From contig JAGYVD010000007.1 in assembly GCA_021209875.1 (NCBI GenBank), forward strand, positions 3,472,001-3,536,000: 64,000 nucleotides of DNA. The letters are read 5' to 3'. This DNA comes from Rosellinia necatrix (Eukaryota > Ascomycota > Sordariomycetes > Xylariales > Xylariaceae). Positions 39,304 to 51,620 of the stretch are shown in pieces (the stretch's first letter is position 1; each line of letters starts with the position of its first letter). The translations under genes were made by a program, and so were the position numbers. The notes beneath the pieces were generated by a model. It made no database searches. It was not told the origin of the DNA and saw nothing but the letters and a program-made list of their open reading frames with translations.

Positions 39304-39360
39304 ACCTAGGCAGGTAGGTAGTGTGCCTAGGTAGGTATAGGTAGGTAGGTAGGGTACCTT
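39304..39360. repeat. TAGG/CCTA tract
   Basis: ACCTAGGCAGGTAGGTAG followed by CCTAGGTAGGTATAGGTAGG and similar units; contains several ACCTAGGT-like palindromes. Confidence 0.8.
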
Positions 39361-39375
39361 ACCCGAGTACCTAAT

Positions 39376-39407
39376 AGTAGTAGTATTAACGTCTAATCTA
39401 GGTGTCT
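39376..39407 (+). repeat. Dispersed 32-nt repeat, copy 1
   Basis: Thirty-two bases beginning AGTAGTAGTATTAACGTCTA are identical to 51240-51271. The flanks differ apart from general TAGG richness. Confidence 0.85.
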
Positions 39408-40176
39408 AGTAGCTACCTAGGGCATGGCGGGACCAGCGGGGTCAGTTGATGAGGGGCTAGGTACCTAGTGTACACTACAAGTAGGTCGTAGGCAGTCGAG
39501 CGCCCCAGGCAGGTACTATCTACTACCTATCTAGACCTCCCACAGTCATAGGCAGCCCTGCATTGTGCTACTGCTAGGTACCCGCATATTTAGATTGGCT
39601 CTCAGTTACGTAATGCATACCTATCGCATACCTAGGTACCGTCGTCATAACTATGCACCGCTGTTTGCTCCACAAAGGCTCCTCAACCTCATTGCCAAGA
39701 GGCAGCTTATTAGCACTCTTGCCTGTCTTACTCATTTTCATGTGACAATCACCACGTGTACATGTTATTGTTTGAGTGGACTTCATTCTTTTACTGTGGT
39801 AGGAAACACATCAACGTGACATTCGGGACCCTCCATAGTTCGGCTTACTTGAGACGCACACAGCACTCTCCATTCTCCTCATTAGCCCGCGCCTGTCCTG
39901 TCTGCATCGAGACTATTAGCCACAAGCCCTAGGTACCAGGTCGGGGACAGGCTCTACAGGCATCTCCGAATCCGTCGGCAACCGGCCGAGCGACTTTGAT
40001 ACCAGATACTGCCGGTAGCGATCCATTGATCCGCCTGGCCACATTGGCGCAAACGTATACTGGCATCGTATACTAGCATCGTGTTGCGAACCCGTCCACG
40101 GCCTCGGTATACCCTGCCTAGGCCACTATACGCGGCGGTCTCTTCACGTAGACAGCTATCTGGCTGTACCGACACG

Positions 40177-43100
40177 ATGCCTTCCAGCAGCGACAATGCT
40201 GCTACAGACACTGCTAAAAATGGTACTAAAACAGGGGAGAGGAAACTAGAAAAGTCGTATCTAGCAAGTGCCGTGGAGTCTATAAATCCCTGGGGCGGAT
40301 CTCGAAGCGCTACGCCGACGCCGAAAGAAAGTCCCTCTTTACCCCAGCCGAAAGCGGTGCCGCCAGTGGCTCAGAAGGCAGACGACCATTCCACGAATAC
40401 TCTCTATGGCCATAGTTTTAAGAAGTACCCAGCCGATTGTCCTCCCCTAAACGTGATGTGGTTTCATGCTGTTGACGTTTGTATTCTCTTTACTCGCCTG
40501 CCACTATAGAGATCACTGATACTTACTTCCAGGTCCCAAAATATAAACCCGACTTTCTTAAATCCAAGAAGAAGAAGGAACCAGATAATATTAAACCGCC
40601 AGTCCCCAAGAAGTTTGCGGCCTTCTCGAAGGTAGATTCCCGATCATTAGAAAATGGATACCAGAAATTATTAGAAGAGATGGAATGTGACCGAGGGCAA
40701 GGCGTAAATCAACATACACGAACTCGATCTAGCTCTCGCCGCTCTCGAGGCGCTTCCGTTGAAGATGAGACGAAGGCGGGCCTGGACGGAGACGCTGCTA
40801 AAGCCCCAGCGGGCTTGCGAATCCCTGTCAATGAAGACTTTCTATTCGATGTCAACGTCGAGCAACGCGAGTTATCACCAGTATATTGGCTCGGGCCCAT
40901 CTATGAGGTCCGCCGCGGCACATGGTTTTGTATGTATTCCCCCGTTGTTATTCCTATGGAGGGAAAACCTTCACCCCCAAATGCCCCTGCGTACACCGAA
41001 TCACAGATCCAATTTATTACACGCATTGTGAATTCTAACATTGGATACGCTGTAGATCAGGAAGGCACGTCGTTGAGGCCGTGCGAGGAGAACCTGGCGG
41101 CCCAATTAGAAGAAGGTTACCTCAAGACTAAGCCATGGACCTATCCTTCGAATAGAATTCGTAGCAATTCCGGCATACAGGATATTACCCCAAAGGCATC
41201 GACAGATAATTTAAAGACAGCTGCTAAATCACAGGCTGATAGCTCCTTAAAGCCCTTACCCCCACCACCAACACCCCATCAACCACAAACGTACCGCCTT
41301 TTCGGTACCTACATGAATAGCGTAGCTACTTATCAAGATTCAACCACGGCGTGGCTATCGTCTGATGGTGTGTTTAACTGGGTGACATCGACAGTCTATC
41401 AGAGGTTTGCTGGTGGAGGTTATATGAACGGTGTCAAGCTTGTTAGGGGCTATTCGGAAGTTGGAAAAATAAACGTCAGTAAACGGCCTCCGACACCCAC
41501 GACGGCGACCCTACCACCCCAATCGAATAGCAGTGATGAACAAGAGAAACAAGACAAGGCTCTTAAGCGGCGCTCTGCTCCCCCTACCACCCGTTCGGAC
41601 GCTACGGATAATGATAGAAGCTCGGAAGAATCTAGAGTGGAAATGGAACGAAGGGAAAACCAACTTAAACGCCAATTTTCCTCTTATATAGAAGGTGTCG
41701 ATGATCTTGAAAAGCAGGAGGAACAAATTCGGATGCGAGAAGAGCAAGAGATTCAAGACGATTACACAGGTCAAGATGGCGAGACTCAGGGACGTGAGAT
41801 CGAACATTTAGTTTTAGTAACTCACGGTATTGGTCAGTTGTTAAGCCTAAGGTAAGACATCATCCTCCCTATTGACGGCCAGCAGCACCAAGTTAACTTG
41901 AATTACTCAGGATGGAGAGCATTAATTTTGTTCACAACGTTAACATGCTACGCAAGACTCTGAAAGGTGTTTATGCCCACTCAGAAGATCTTAAGGCTCT
42001 TAATTCCGAAAAGGGAGACGGCCCAGGTAATTCAAAAATCCAAGTTTTACCTGTCTGTTGGAGACATCTTCTCGACTTTCCGAAGAGAAAGGAGAAAAAG
42101 GGCGAAACCGATTTAGGCGATGCGACCGAAGACGAGGAGGAGTGTGAGTGGCACGCTAGACAACCGGTCAAGGATACATTGCTAATTTTTCGGCAGACCC
42201 CTCTCTCGAAGACATTACCATTGAGGGTATGGCGTTCGCGCGATCCCTTATATCCGATCTTGCCCTGGATGTTCTCTTATATCAGAGTGCCTACAGAGAA
42301 CAAATCACGGAGATTGTTCTAATGGAATCAAATAGAATTTGTAGGCTCTTCCGTGAGAGAAATCCTGAATTCAAGGGTAAAGTTCATATTATTGGACATT
42401 CTCTAGGATCAGCGATCATGTTCGATATATTGTGCCGGCAAAAACAGCTAGCACGAAATGTCGAACCACTGCGTAATCCCCTTAGATTCTGGCCCTCCAA
42501 AGATCACACGGAGCCTTCCAAGAACCATAAGGATCAGAAGGAACTATCGTTTGACTTTGATGTAGACGATCTCTATTGCCTCGGTTCGCCTGTCGGCTTG
42601 TTTCAGATGCTGAAGGGGCGAACTATCGCTGCCCGACAACAACCAAATGTTGCACCCTCGGACAGCCCCCTCGGCACAGAACATATGGATGACCCATTCA
42701 TATCAACCTCCAGCGCCCAAGGAAAGCAAGTATCGGCGGTTACTGGCCTTCCATTTTCTGTGTCATCGCCGAAAGTTGCACAGCTGTTCAACATATTTCA
42801 CCCGTCTGATCCCATCGCGTATCGTTTGGAGCCTTTAGTTTCGCCAGCGATGTCTTCTCTAAAGCCACAAGCTCTGCCGTATACTAAAAAGGGAATATTT
42901 GGGACAGTAGCTCCTCAGGGCTTGTCTGGGATCGGTGTTAAAGTAGGTCAGAGCGTTAGCGGTCTATGGTCTAGCCTCAGCGCCGGGATCGCCAGCAGCC
43001 TCCTCAATCGTAGCCTAGGGCTCAGTAATGAAGACATAGCCAGCTTTAATGCGGCTAACCCCTCGCCAAATGCCTCCACCCTTCCCACCACCGGCCAGGT

Positions 43101-43716
43101 GGCTGGTAATACTCAAAACGCCTCAGGCGCTGTGGTCTCTCATCCTGCTGCGCAGTCAGAGAGGTCAGACGCCCGCAAGAAAGCGCTTGCGCGCCAAAAT
43201 AGCAGCGGATCTGGCTCGGCGGGGCCCGGCACACCAGGGAACGGTAAAAATTCAACGCTGATCGACGACGACTTAGAGACGCTCTACGCTCGCTTCCAGA
43301 AAAAGCGAGTGGAAGAGCATAAAGACAGCGGTGCTCGGGCCGCGGAAGGCCAAGAGCTAAGCGAAGCCTGGGCCGCCGAAGAGCTGAAAGCACAGAAGCT
43401 CAGGAGGGAGGAACTGAAGGTACGAGCACTCAATTGGAACGGGCGCATCGATTATACCATACAAGAGTAAGTGTGGGCTTCCTTGAGAGAAAACAACGTT
43501 CTACCAATTATATAGCTGGACGTGTTGTATTCTAACCTCAACTCATCCAACAGGAGCGCGCTCGACTTCAACCCCATGAATACCATCGCCTCGCACATGT
43601 GCTACTGGCAAGACGAGGATGTCAGCCACTTCTTGTGCTCCCAGCTCCTCTGCAACCGCGACGCACGTTCCAAGATGTACCAGCCTCGGCAGAACATGCC
43701 GGGGCGGTGTAGTTGA
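40177..43716 (+). CDS. DDHD-domain phospholipase (PA-PLA1 family)
   Basis: Five exons: 40177-40476, 40533-41851, 41911-42143, 42197-43466 and 43554-43716, giving 1,094 residues with all phases consistent. An apparent frameshift near 42.15 kb disappears with a 53-bp intron (GTGAGT donor, GCTAAT branch point, CAG acceptor), which restores EEEYPSLEDITIEG. The N-terminus has a WWE-like segment (NVMWFHAVD). A highly charged linker precedes HLVLVTHGIGQ. The lipase nucleophile motif GHSLGS places Ser686. The C-terminal DDHD region includes DDLYCLGSPVG and ends with GRIDYTIQE...ASHMCYW. Relatives are intracellular phospholipases A1 acting on phosphatidic acid or, in yeast Ddl1, cardiolipin-related lipids. 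Intron 1 has an unusual GTTTGT donor, so that boundary is slightly less sure. The start is the first in-frame ATG, at 40177. Confidence 0.92.
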
Positions 43717-44783
43717 ACAAGATGGGAACTGATTGGGACACAACCTACGATCTTTGACTTCATTTCCTGCCTATCACTCGTTTACTTCTCTCTCATCCTC
43801 TGCTTAGATATTACGTTTGACGCTGCATATAGATGGGACGGTGTCTGGAGGTTAGTTTTCCTAACCTTAGGTTGGCCTACATCTTCATTGGCAGGATGGG
43901 ACAGGCGCCCGTTGGCTAAGTAGGATGCGTACGGTGTGGTCTCCTGTGCGTCAGTTGTGTTGGACAAAGCTGGTAGGATTTCCCCGACACGCTAATAGGT
44001 AACGCTGTGGTTGACCGATCCCTTCGTGTTTGGTCTGGCATAAGGCATAAAAATTCATGGGATGCGGATACTAGATAAACCATAGAGAATATAAGGGCCA
44101 TTGGTAGCCGAGAGAACCTTACATGAATGATACCAATATACAAATGGTGGGCTTATCATTCAACGACGCTACTTTGCTGACATTAACTATAGCATCTAGA
44201 CTTAGCCGAATTGTATAACAAAGCAGGTAGGATATTCACTTGTTGGAAAAATACTGGCATGGTCGTGCATCTGGTTACCATTGCATTGATCAAGTACCTA
44301 TGGGTCTATCAATTGCTACAACCCAAGCTGCTAGTCGTGCAGGAGACGTCCGCGGCTGATTGAATCCAGTACCATTTCCGTTTCGCGTATGGGTAAAACA
44401 ACCTTTCATTGTATGACCGCAAAATCAAACGACCTAAACTCCCAAATTGAAGCACTTTTATCCTCGGCCGAAAGCTGAATAACTTTCGCCGGGTTGCCGA
44501 TGAGCTTTTATGTGACTCTTCATGCTCTGCAGTGGATTCCAATGCGAGATCGAATCAAAACGAAAAAGACGGGTATTGCGAGTTAGTGCAAAGTGTAATA
44601 TGAACATCGTCCGACCTAAAGAGCCTCGGTGATAGGTTCCTTATCGTTGACATGTCTGAGTACTCTCCGTAGATGGACAGACGAGATGGAACGCGACGGC
44701 GAAATGCATACGGTGCTATGAACCTGGTGAAAAAGTTGCTATTTGGTTCCAGGGCGATTCCAACCGGGGTCGAGAGAATGCCC
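43717..44783. other. Intergenic region between convergent DDHD and GIS2 genes
   Basis: About 1.07 kb of 3' flanking DNA for two convergent genes. No ORF of note, no repeat of note, and no RNA gene recognised. Confidence 0.6.
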
Positions 44784-46074
44784 TTAGTTGGTCGCATTAG
44801 GGCATGCCGATTGGATGTGTCCGGGTTGCTGGCACTTGTAACAAATTTTCTCGCCGCCTGAGGATTCCTTGGGGCAGTCCCGGGAGAAATGGCCGTTTTC
44901 ACCGCAGTTGTAGCATTTGCTACCGTTAACACACTCGCCTATGGTCTGCATTAGAAACACAATTCAAAGTCAACTCCGTTGTAAACTTACGAGACATGTG
45001 TCCATAGCCACCACAAGAGTAGCAAGTCTTTCCTTGGCCTCCACCGTAGCTACCGCCGCCGCCACCGCCACCGCCGTAGCCACCACCGTAGGAATTGCCA
45101 CCGTAGGCGTCGGGGCAGTTACGAGCGATATGGCCGACCTTGCCGCACTAGCATCCTCAGTTAGTCCCAGCACAGCGCAACGACAGGGAACGCAATTTAC
45201 CTTGTAACACTCTTGGGAACCACCCTGTCCACCACCACCACCACCAATCGGGCCGCCGCCCTGGGGGCACTCACGGCTGATATGACCGCCTTGGCCACAT
45301 CGGTAGCAGGTCTTGTTATCCTTAGGACCCTCGGGGCAGTCACGGCCTAAACAGATATTTGTGTTAGACTGTTAACCAGGGTTAGTGGTCGTGGTACACG
45401 ACTTACTAAGGTGGCCCTCGTTTCCACAGTTGTAACTATATTACATTTATTAGTAAAAGTCGTTCGTAGAAGAACGCATCAAGCTTACCATTTCGCAGCG
45501 CCACGGTTAGGGCAGTCGCGAGCCTGGGAGAAGCTTCTGATCAGTACGGCTTCTTCTCATAAATCTTGTTCTCCATCCTCAAAGGTTTCGCTGCTTCTCT
45601 CCTTCATACCTGATGGGTTGTCTGGCCGCCTAAACAACAAAAGTCTTATGTCAGATCACACACCCCTACCAACAAATCGGAGGGAAGGGGGGAAAAGAGC
45701 CGAGCAGCCGGTCCTGCAACAAGACGCAAATTCTTAGGGCTTCTGCCGGAATGAACAAGAATAGGTGATATTGAAGTGGGATGATGGCCAAGCGACGGCA
45801 CCCAAGTGCTCGGTGCAAAATGCAACAGGCGAGAGATAGACCAACTAAGCCGGGGATGACATAATGATTGGTTAGGCGATCAATGGCCGCCGTTCGACGA
45901 CGGCCATAGGAGAGAGCCAGCCGCAAAAGAGGGTGCTATAATGTGTATTTGGGAGCGGGTGACGAATGCGCAGAAGCAGAAACCATGTATTCCTAAACGC
46001 CGGGCGTCAAGGAAGGCGCGACGTGGTCGGAACTTACAAGTGAAGCACGAGCGCGTGGAGGTTGAGAAATCCAT
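44784..46074 (-). CDS. GIS2: CNBP/Gis2-type protein with seven CCHC zinc knuckles
   Basis: Seven exons on the minus strand: 46074-46038, 45629-45610, 45523-45489, 45435-45407, 45346-45201, 45147-44991 and 44938-44784. They total 579 nt and 192 residues. The protein starts [13 protein letters not shown] and carries seven C-x2-C-x4-H-x4-C knuckles. A Gly-rich segment lies between knuckles 3 and 4 and another (Gly/Tyr) between 4 and 5. Relatives are cytoplasmic single-stranded nucleic-acid-binding proteins that associate with translating ribosomes. Exon 2 is only 20 nt and supplies CGQTTHQ, completing the first knuckle. Intron 1 is long (408 bp), the others 52-86 bp. None of the exons would be found as a sizeable ORF. 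Divergent from SAE2. Confidence 0.95.
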
Positions 46075-46743
46075 TGCGATGACTGGGACCAAGAGGAACG
46101 TCCTTTGCAGTTTCGGAAATCGACGATGGCGTTTAGTAGATAGGCGTCGGGGCGGTGATGAATCTGATAGGCGAAGGTTCGCTGGCGTTAGTCTGTTGAA
46201 AGGGTAAAAATCTACCTAGGCAGTTTTGAAGGTGGCAAAATGACTAAATGAACCTCGCAAGGAATATCAAAAGTCCGTTGGCGTGGACGACAACAGGTAT
46301 GCTGGTGAAAGGCGGGCGTGTGCTGAAGGACCTGAAAGAGGGAGAGAGGGAAAAGTGAAAACTCTACCAGTACCACACGCCTGTTCTAGTTGACCAATGA
46401 GAGTAGCGCGCGCACTCGCTTTGGTACGAGAGACTGATGAAGAGAGGCAGGAGAAACAGGTGGGATCGGGCGTTGCGCACAAGAGAGACAAATACCCGGG
46501 GCTAGTCGACCTAGGATACAGGGTATGGGCAAGGCAAGATACGTGAGAGAAATGATGGGTGTGGGATGGGTGTTCCTCCTAGGTTCCTGTAGGAGCACCA
46601 GCGATAGGATTGGCAATGCAAGGTACAGAAAATACCCACGGGCAAGGAAACTTAACGTTAGAACACTTCCTCCAACGAATAAGGTATGTGGATGGGATTG
46701 GACTTGATGTGTTGCGGGGTGTAGGAGAAGCTGGCCTGGTGGC

Positions 46744-46797
46744 TGTAGGTAGATAGGTAGGTAGGTACCTGTTTTTTTGTTTTTTTTTTTTTTTTTA
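46744..46797. repeat. TAGG tract followed by T-rich run
   Basis: GTAGGTAGATAGGTAGGTAG, then ACCTG, then two T runs separated by a single G. Confidence 0.75.
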
Positions 46798-46975
46798 ACC
46801 TCGGTGCCTGCCTCAGACACCTGCTTAAGGCATGTTACTTTGGCAGGTAACCTTAGGTAGGCAAGTGCAAGGAAGAAGCAGGAATGCGTGCTGAGGTATG
46901 ATGGTGGTACTACCTACCAAGTACTACTGCCCAAGTGCAGGTGGTGTTTACTTGTAGGTCAGGTCATAAGGGGCC

Positions 46976-47000
46976 AAAAAAAAAAAAAAAAAAAAAAAAA
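46976..47000. repeat. A25 homopolymer
   Basis: Twenty-five consecutive A on the plus strand in the GIS2/SAE2 divergent region. It could act as a nucleosome-poor poly(dA:dT) element or be a retroposition scar; neither is shown. Exact length is likely to be unreliable in sequencing. Confidence 0.85.
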
Positions 47001-47591
47001 CACCAGACTGCGCCTAGGTCGCCATGGTGGGGTTCGTTGAGGGGTCAATCGAAGAGGGTAATTCACAAGAGTTTTTGAGCAAATTCGTGTTACATACCTT
47101 TACGCAAACAGCTACCTGACGATCAAGAAAGCTAGGAGAGAGGTCGGTGAAGAATGTAAAGGAGTCAAGAGACTGTTAGTGGTGAGTTGTAATCGTCGGT
47201 GACTATCTGGGGAATCCCAGTTAGGAAAGTTGGCGACGTATGAAGACGGGTTTGTAGAGTTGAAGTCGTGGTTGTGGCAGACACTTGGTGTGGGAAGATG
47301 AAGAGGGAGAAATACTATCTACCTACCAGTCACCTGGGCAGTAGAGCTGTTTCTGTGCGTACAAAGTACTGGCCTGTTGCTAGATACCTCTGCATTACGG
47401 TAGTACCACTCATATTGTCAAGTACCTTCCTTGGAGTAAACACACAAGTCATCCTGTTGGTGTACACCATGCCCTATCAACGATAAGAGATACGGCTGTC
47501 GCCACTTTCGAATTATCCAACTGACCATCAGATGTTTGCATTCCCCTCCCCCACATTCCAAGATCCCAAATCCCACCTGGGCTACCTAACC

Positions 47592-47663
47592 CTACATGAG
47601 GTAGGTACATAGGTACCTAATACCCACTAGACTGCCTATCAACCACGGGCAGGTAGGTAGGCA
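47592..47663. repeat. TAGG/CCTA tract
   Basis: CTACATGAGGTAGGTACATA, AGGTACCTAATACCCACTAG and GGCAGGTAGGTAGGCAGATA in close succession. Confidence 0.7.
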
Positions 47664-48486
47664 GATACATACAGAACCGGATCACCGCGGAGGTGCCATA
47701 ACTCCTACTTAGGCAAGAGGTTTCTTTTGCCCAATTTTACCGCGAATAGCCACGAAAACCATTCGAGTGTGATGCACACAACTGCCCCGGTAGATCGTGG
47801 TGGTGTGTACAGATCCTTCCTACGTAGGCCACTGGGATCATCCAAACTGCCCCTGCTCATACAAGGTTAAAAATTGAAAGGACTCGCACAAGACAGCACG
47901 TGGACTAAATGAGGTACCTACTAGCCCTCCAACCTTGCCTAGATGCTGAGGCACAGGTAGGTAGTAACCGGCTACTATCTAGATAGGTACCTGCTAAAGA
48001 TGATCATAAATTCCGGTGCCTTATTAAAAGTTGTTAGATTATTGTAACCTCGCGGCCCTCGCTTGTACGCATTCGAAAGAGCGTTGCAGAGCGTTGTGTT
48101 ACAGCACTTGGTAACTGAAGAAGACCCCGCCATAGGTGCCACTTCAAGAATGGATATGACAAGGCGCGCTAGCAAAACTCAGATTTTAGCGGATCAAGCG
48201 GGAAGTTCCGATGCCACCGAAGGCGCGTCTCCCCTGAAAACGCGTTTAATTCACTTCGAACCGGAACTCGGGAAGAGATACCGGGGTACCTGCCTGCTGC
48301 GCAGAGCCCTCTTAGGCTCCCACCGCTAACTACTCAATTAAACACATACATGATATCAATTAGTATTAACCGTAAGTACGTATGATCACAGTGAATAACC
48401 AAGTCCCCGCGCCTCTTTCACAGAACCTTGCCCGTGGGCTAAAGGGAATGGGCACACCCAAGAACCCAACTCCAACATGTGGCGAT

Positions 48487-50848
48487 ATGGAGAATTGGTT
48501 CGACAACGTTGGTCGGGCCATCTTATTAGAGGCCGTTGGAGATACCTGTGATCGGATCAACAACAGTTTCAGGACAGGTATAGAGAGTCTTCGACGAAGG
48601 AACTAGGTCGAATTATCCCTATCGCTAACAACCCCAATCCACAGGCTTCCAAGCGCATACCCAAGCCAACCTTAGCCTTGCTGCCGAGCTCGAAGCCCTT
48701 AGACACAAAGCCTCCGAAGTACGTCGTCTCGAAGGCGAGAACATCGCGCTCAAAGATGATATCAGAGTCCTCAGGGAGGCCAACCTCATACAAGCCCGCG
48801 CGCCTGACACGACCAGCCATGGAAATGGGGAGTCTGCTCTTCGGACGCCGCTGGCACCTAAGTCTACCAATCGGCTTGGCTCGAAGCGGTCAGACCAGGT
48901 TGACATCGATCAGTTGACCCTTCCGGAGCTCAAAGCCGAGTTTTTGCGTATCGATAAGAAGCATATGAAGCTCCATGACAAATACATGGATCTTCAAAGC
49001 GCACTACTTCAATCGAAGGGAGCCCTTAAAGACCGGACTACCAAGTATCATCAATGGGTTGCTCATGCAAAACAACTCAGTGAACAATCCCAAAAACGTT
49101 CGAGGAGGATCAAAAAGCTAGAAGCCAAACTGGCCGAAGTTTCCCAGGAAGCCTTAAATTCAAGTTTCTCTTCAGATGGCGAGGATGTAGATGTAGCGGT
49201 AGAACCAACCATATTAACTCCTCACCCACACAAACAAATCGATTTGCCTACACCAGCGCCAACCACAGTTCCTCGGTCTCCGCCTAATGCCCCAGTTCTC
49301 ATGGACGGTACTCCGATATCGAAATCACCTCTTCCGGCGCGAGACGTATCTGGGTTTCTTGGTCTAGAGATAGCGTCGGAGGCGCCGCAAAGTGTACAAA
49401 CCCCGAACGAGACAACGCCTTCCTTACCTCCGTTGTCTAAAATCCGCGAACCTATACGGGAAGAAACATTCATTAAGCCCGAGCCATCATCGGATACACC
49501 AGTCGTAGTATCGGAGCGTTGCGTACGAAAGCGAAAGCACACTGGCGGCAATAAAGACGGCACACCTGTCTCCGCGAAGGTGAAGATTGAGCGAATCTAT
49601 GAACCTCAGGGCACCGACGCGCGTCGGTACTTTGCTCCTAACGAGAGCATAGACTTTGATACTGAATTCCACAGAGTGGAGACCCCAAGGAAACATACAA
49701 AGTACCAGCTTACCCCTATTGTGTACCCCGACCACGACGTAGACGTCGGAAAATATGGCAACAATGCTGAACTGACACGCCCTATCAACACCATTAAACG
49801 TAAAAGCCGGGAATTAATAAGCGATCTGTCTACCCCGAGTCCAGCAGCTGATAGTCATACCGAACCCCACTTCAATACGGACCCCTCCCTACAATCCCTG
49901 GACAACAACGAGGTTATTCGACCGAGATCAATTGTGGCTTCGTGTAGCAACAGGGTATCTTCAACAATGCCACGTGGCCTTGAGTGTCTTGCCGAAGATG
50001 GTTATCAGGACGAGAACACGAACCTCCCAAATTGTAGGAATATGTCGAGACCGAGTGTTCTGGAACAACTACTCAACACACCTTCATCAGCACGAGAGGA
50101 TGTAACGCTACAGCCCGATTGTATAAGCTCAAACGATCGACCGACAAATACTTATTTTCAACTCCCCAAGAGAAGGGAGCTTCCCTTCGGAAAAGATGGA
50201 CGGAGGAATGGGGGTTCGGCTTCAATGAGTAGTCCAAATGTGTCGAGTCATAGACCAGCCTCTCTACCCACAAACAAAAACTACGGCAAGGCAGCGGCAA
50301 TAAACAAGACAGAAAAGGGGAAGACAAATATGTCTCTACGACAAATTCCGAAGGCGGAGCTTCGGCTTGACGACTTCAAGATCAATCCCCACGCGAACGA
50401 AGGTTACGACTACGCTTTTACTGATGTTGTCCGTAATAAAAATGACAGGGCCTGTCTCCAGGGCTGTGTGAAGGAAAATTGTTGCGGCCATAAGTTCCGT
50501 ACCCTAGCCCATGCGTATCGCGTGGGTACTCGCCCTCATGAGTTCCAATCCCTGCTTGAGTCATATCTTGGAGACGATGGTCACCAGTTGCCCACTATGT
50601 CGGAAGCCGAGAAGGAAACGCTATGGATTGAGGCCAAGATGAGAGAGCTGGCCAATGCAAATGGCAAGCATCGACACCGGTATCCCCGTATGTCGACACC
50701 ACCGGGCTTTTGGAGGGCAGATTTTCCAAGCACGCAAGAAGGTGACGAGTACAATGAAGAAGCGGCCAAACTAGAGAAAGAAATCATTGAAGAAAGGTAT
50801 AGAGAGGCTATGCGACCTGGAGGGTTGTGGATCTTCCGAGATGAGTGA
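48487..50848 (+). CDS. SAE2: Sae2/CtIP/Ctp1-type DNA end-resection factor
   Basis: Two exons, 48487-48577 and 48645-50848, joined over a 67-bp intron, giving 764 residues. I chose the ATG at 48487 because MENWFDNVGR looks like the conserved N-terminus; an upstream in-frame ATG at 48382 is the alternative. Residues of about 30-190 are predicted coiled coil, as in the tetramerisation part of the family. A long Ser/Pro-rich middle follows. The C-terminal Sae2/CtIP domain has a CLQGC...CCGH cysteine cluster from residue 634 and RHRYPRMSTPPGFWRADFPS near 707-726. Thr715 in STPPGFW aligns with the CDK site of CtIP (T847) and Sae2 (S267). The family activates Mre11-Rad50-Nbs1 endonuclease at DNA breaks in the nucleus. 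Tandem with the deubiquitinase gene 1.06 kb downstream. Confidence 0.93.
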
Positions 50849-51239
50849 TATATATATGTATAGAAGCATAAAGAGCAACAACGAAACTACCTGCCTATCT
50901 AATGTGGTGCGGGTGGCACTTAGCACTCAGCGCCAATGCTGGGTCACCGCATGATATCAGCAGCCAGCATGAAATGGAGAACATGAGATGACGAGGCCTC
51001 ATGAATTGTGAACGAGAATGAGAATTTGATCAGCTCGACTTATACCCCCAAAATCACCATCGTCGTCTACCCAACGACATACGAAGTATACATCCCAGAA
51101 TTTGGAAATGTGCAATTTTGGCTTAATTACATGACCTCATTATTGGCATAGGCTTTATAAATTGTGGCGTAACTCACTAACTGTAGTTCCGGCCCACTTA
51201 GGCGCATAGGTACCTGGATACTTACTAAGTACCTACGTA

Positions 51240-51271
51240 AGTAGTAGTATTAACGTCTAATCTAGGTGTCT
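51240..51271 (+). repeat. Dispersed 32-nt repeat, copy 2
   Basis: Identical over 32 bases to 39376-39407, same orientation. It sits within a TAGG/CCTA-rich stretch 3' of SAE2. Confidence 0.85.
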
Positions 51272-51575
51272 GCGTAAGGTAGGCAGATAGGCTCACCGTA
51301 TTGTTCCTTTGCACAACTCAAGGCATAAGGTGTGGCTTGTCTCATCCCCATTAGTTGTTGGAAAGAGCATGCCGGAAAACTTTGGAGATTGACCTCATGC
51401 TAGAAAATCGGCTGGCAATTATCAGAGGGTCTCTCGAATAAACAAAGCCAAGCCACCCACAACTTCTCAACGCCTTTCAATAACTTCCCACAACCCCCTA
51501 CCTAAAGCACATGCTTTCTGTGCTATTTTTCTTTGGCCAATCCTTCCCTTGCTGAATTCATGCAGTAATAGCAAT

Positions 51576-51620
51576 AGCAGCAGCAGCAGCAGCAGCATCA
51601 CCACCACCACTACCGCCACC
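51576..51620 (+). repeat. CAG then CAC triplet tract in the presumed 5' leader
   Basis: About seven AGC/CAG triplets are followed by CAC/CCA triplets, ending about 285 bases before the deubiquitinase start codon. The frame through it runs into the CDS start out of frame, so it is probably leader or promoter rather than coding. Confidence 0.7.

Larger units (their letters stand above)
38927..40176. promoter_or_regulatory. Divergent promoter region between RPC1 and the DDHD phospholipase
   Basis: 1.25 kb between two divergent start codons, so it should hold both promoters. It contains TAGG/CCTA tracts at 39304-39360 and the left copy of a 32-nt repeat at 39376-39407. I cannot point to a TATA box with confidence. 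Confidence 0.6.
46075..48486. promoter_or_regulatory. Divergent intergenic region between GIS2 and SAE2
   Basis: 2.4 kb containing both promoters. It includes a TAGG tract with T runs (46744-46797), an A25 run (46976-47000) and further TAGG/CCTA tracts at 47592-47663 and 47953-47993. An in-frame ATG at 48382 could extend SAE2 by 35 residues. No other gene supported. Confidence 0.6.

Noticed and set aside
42144..42196. Apparent frameshift in the DDHD phospholipase
   Set aside because: A 53-bp intron with GTGAGT, a GCTAAT branch point and CAG restores the conserved EEEYPSLEDITIEG, so no frameshift is needed.
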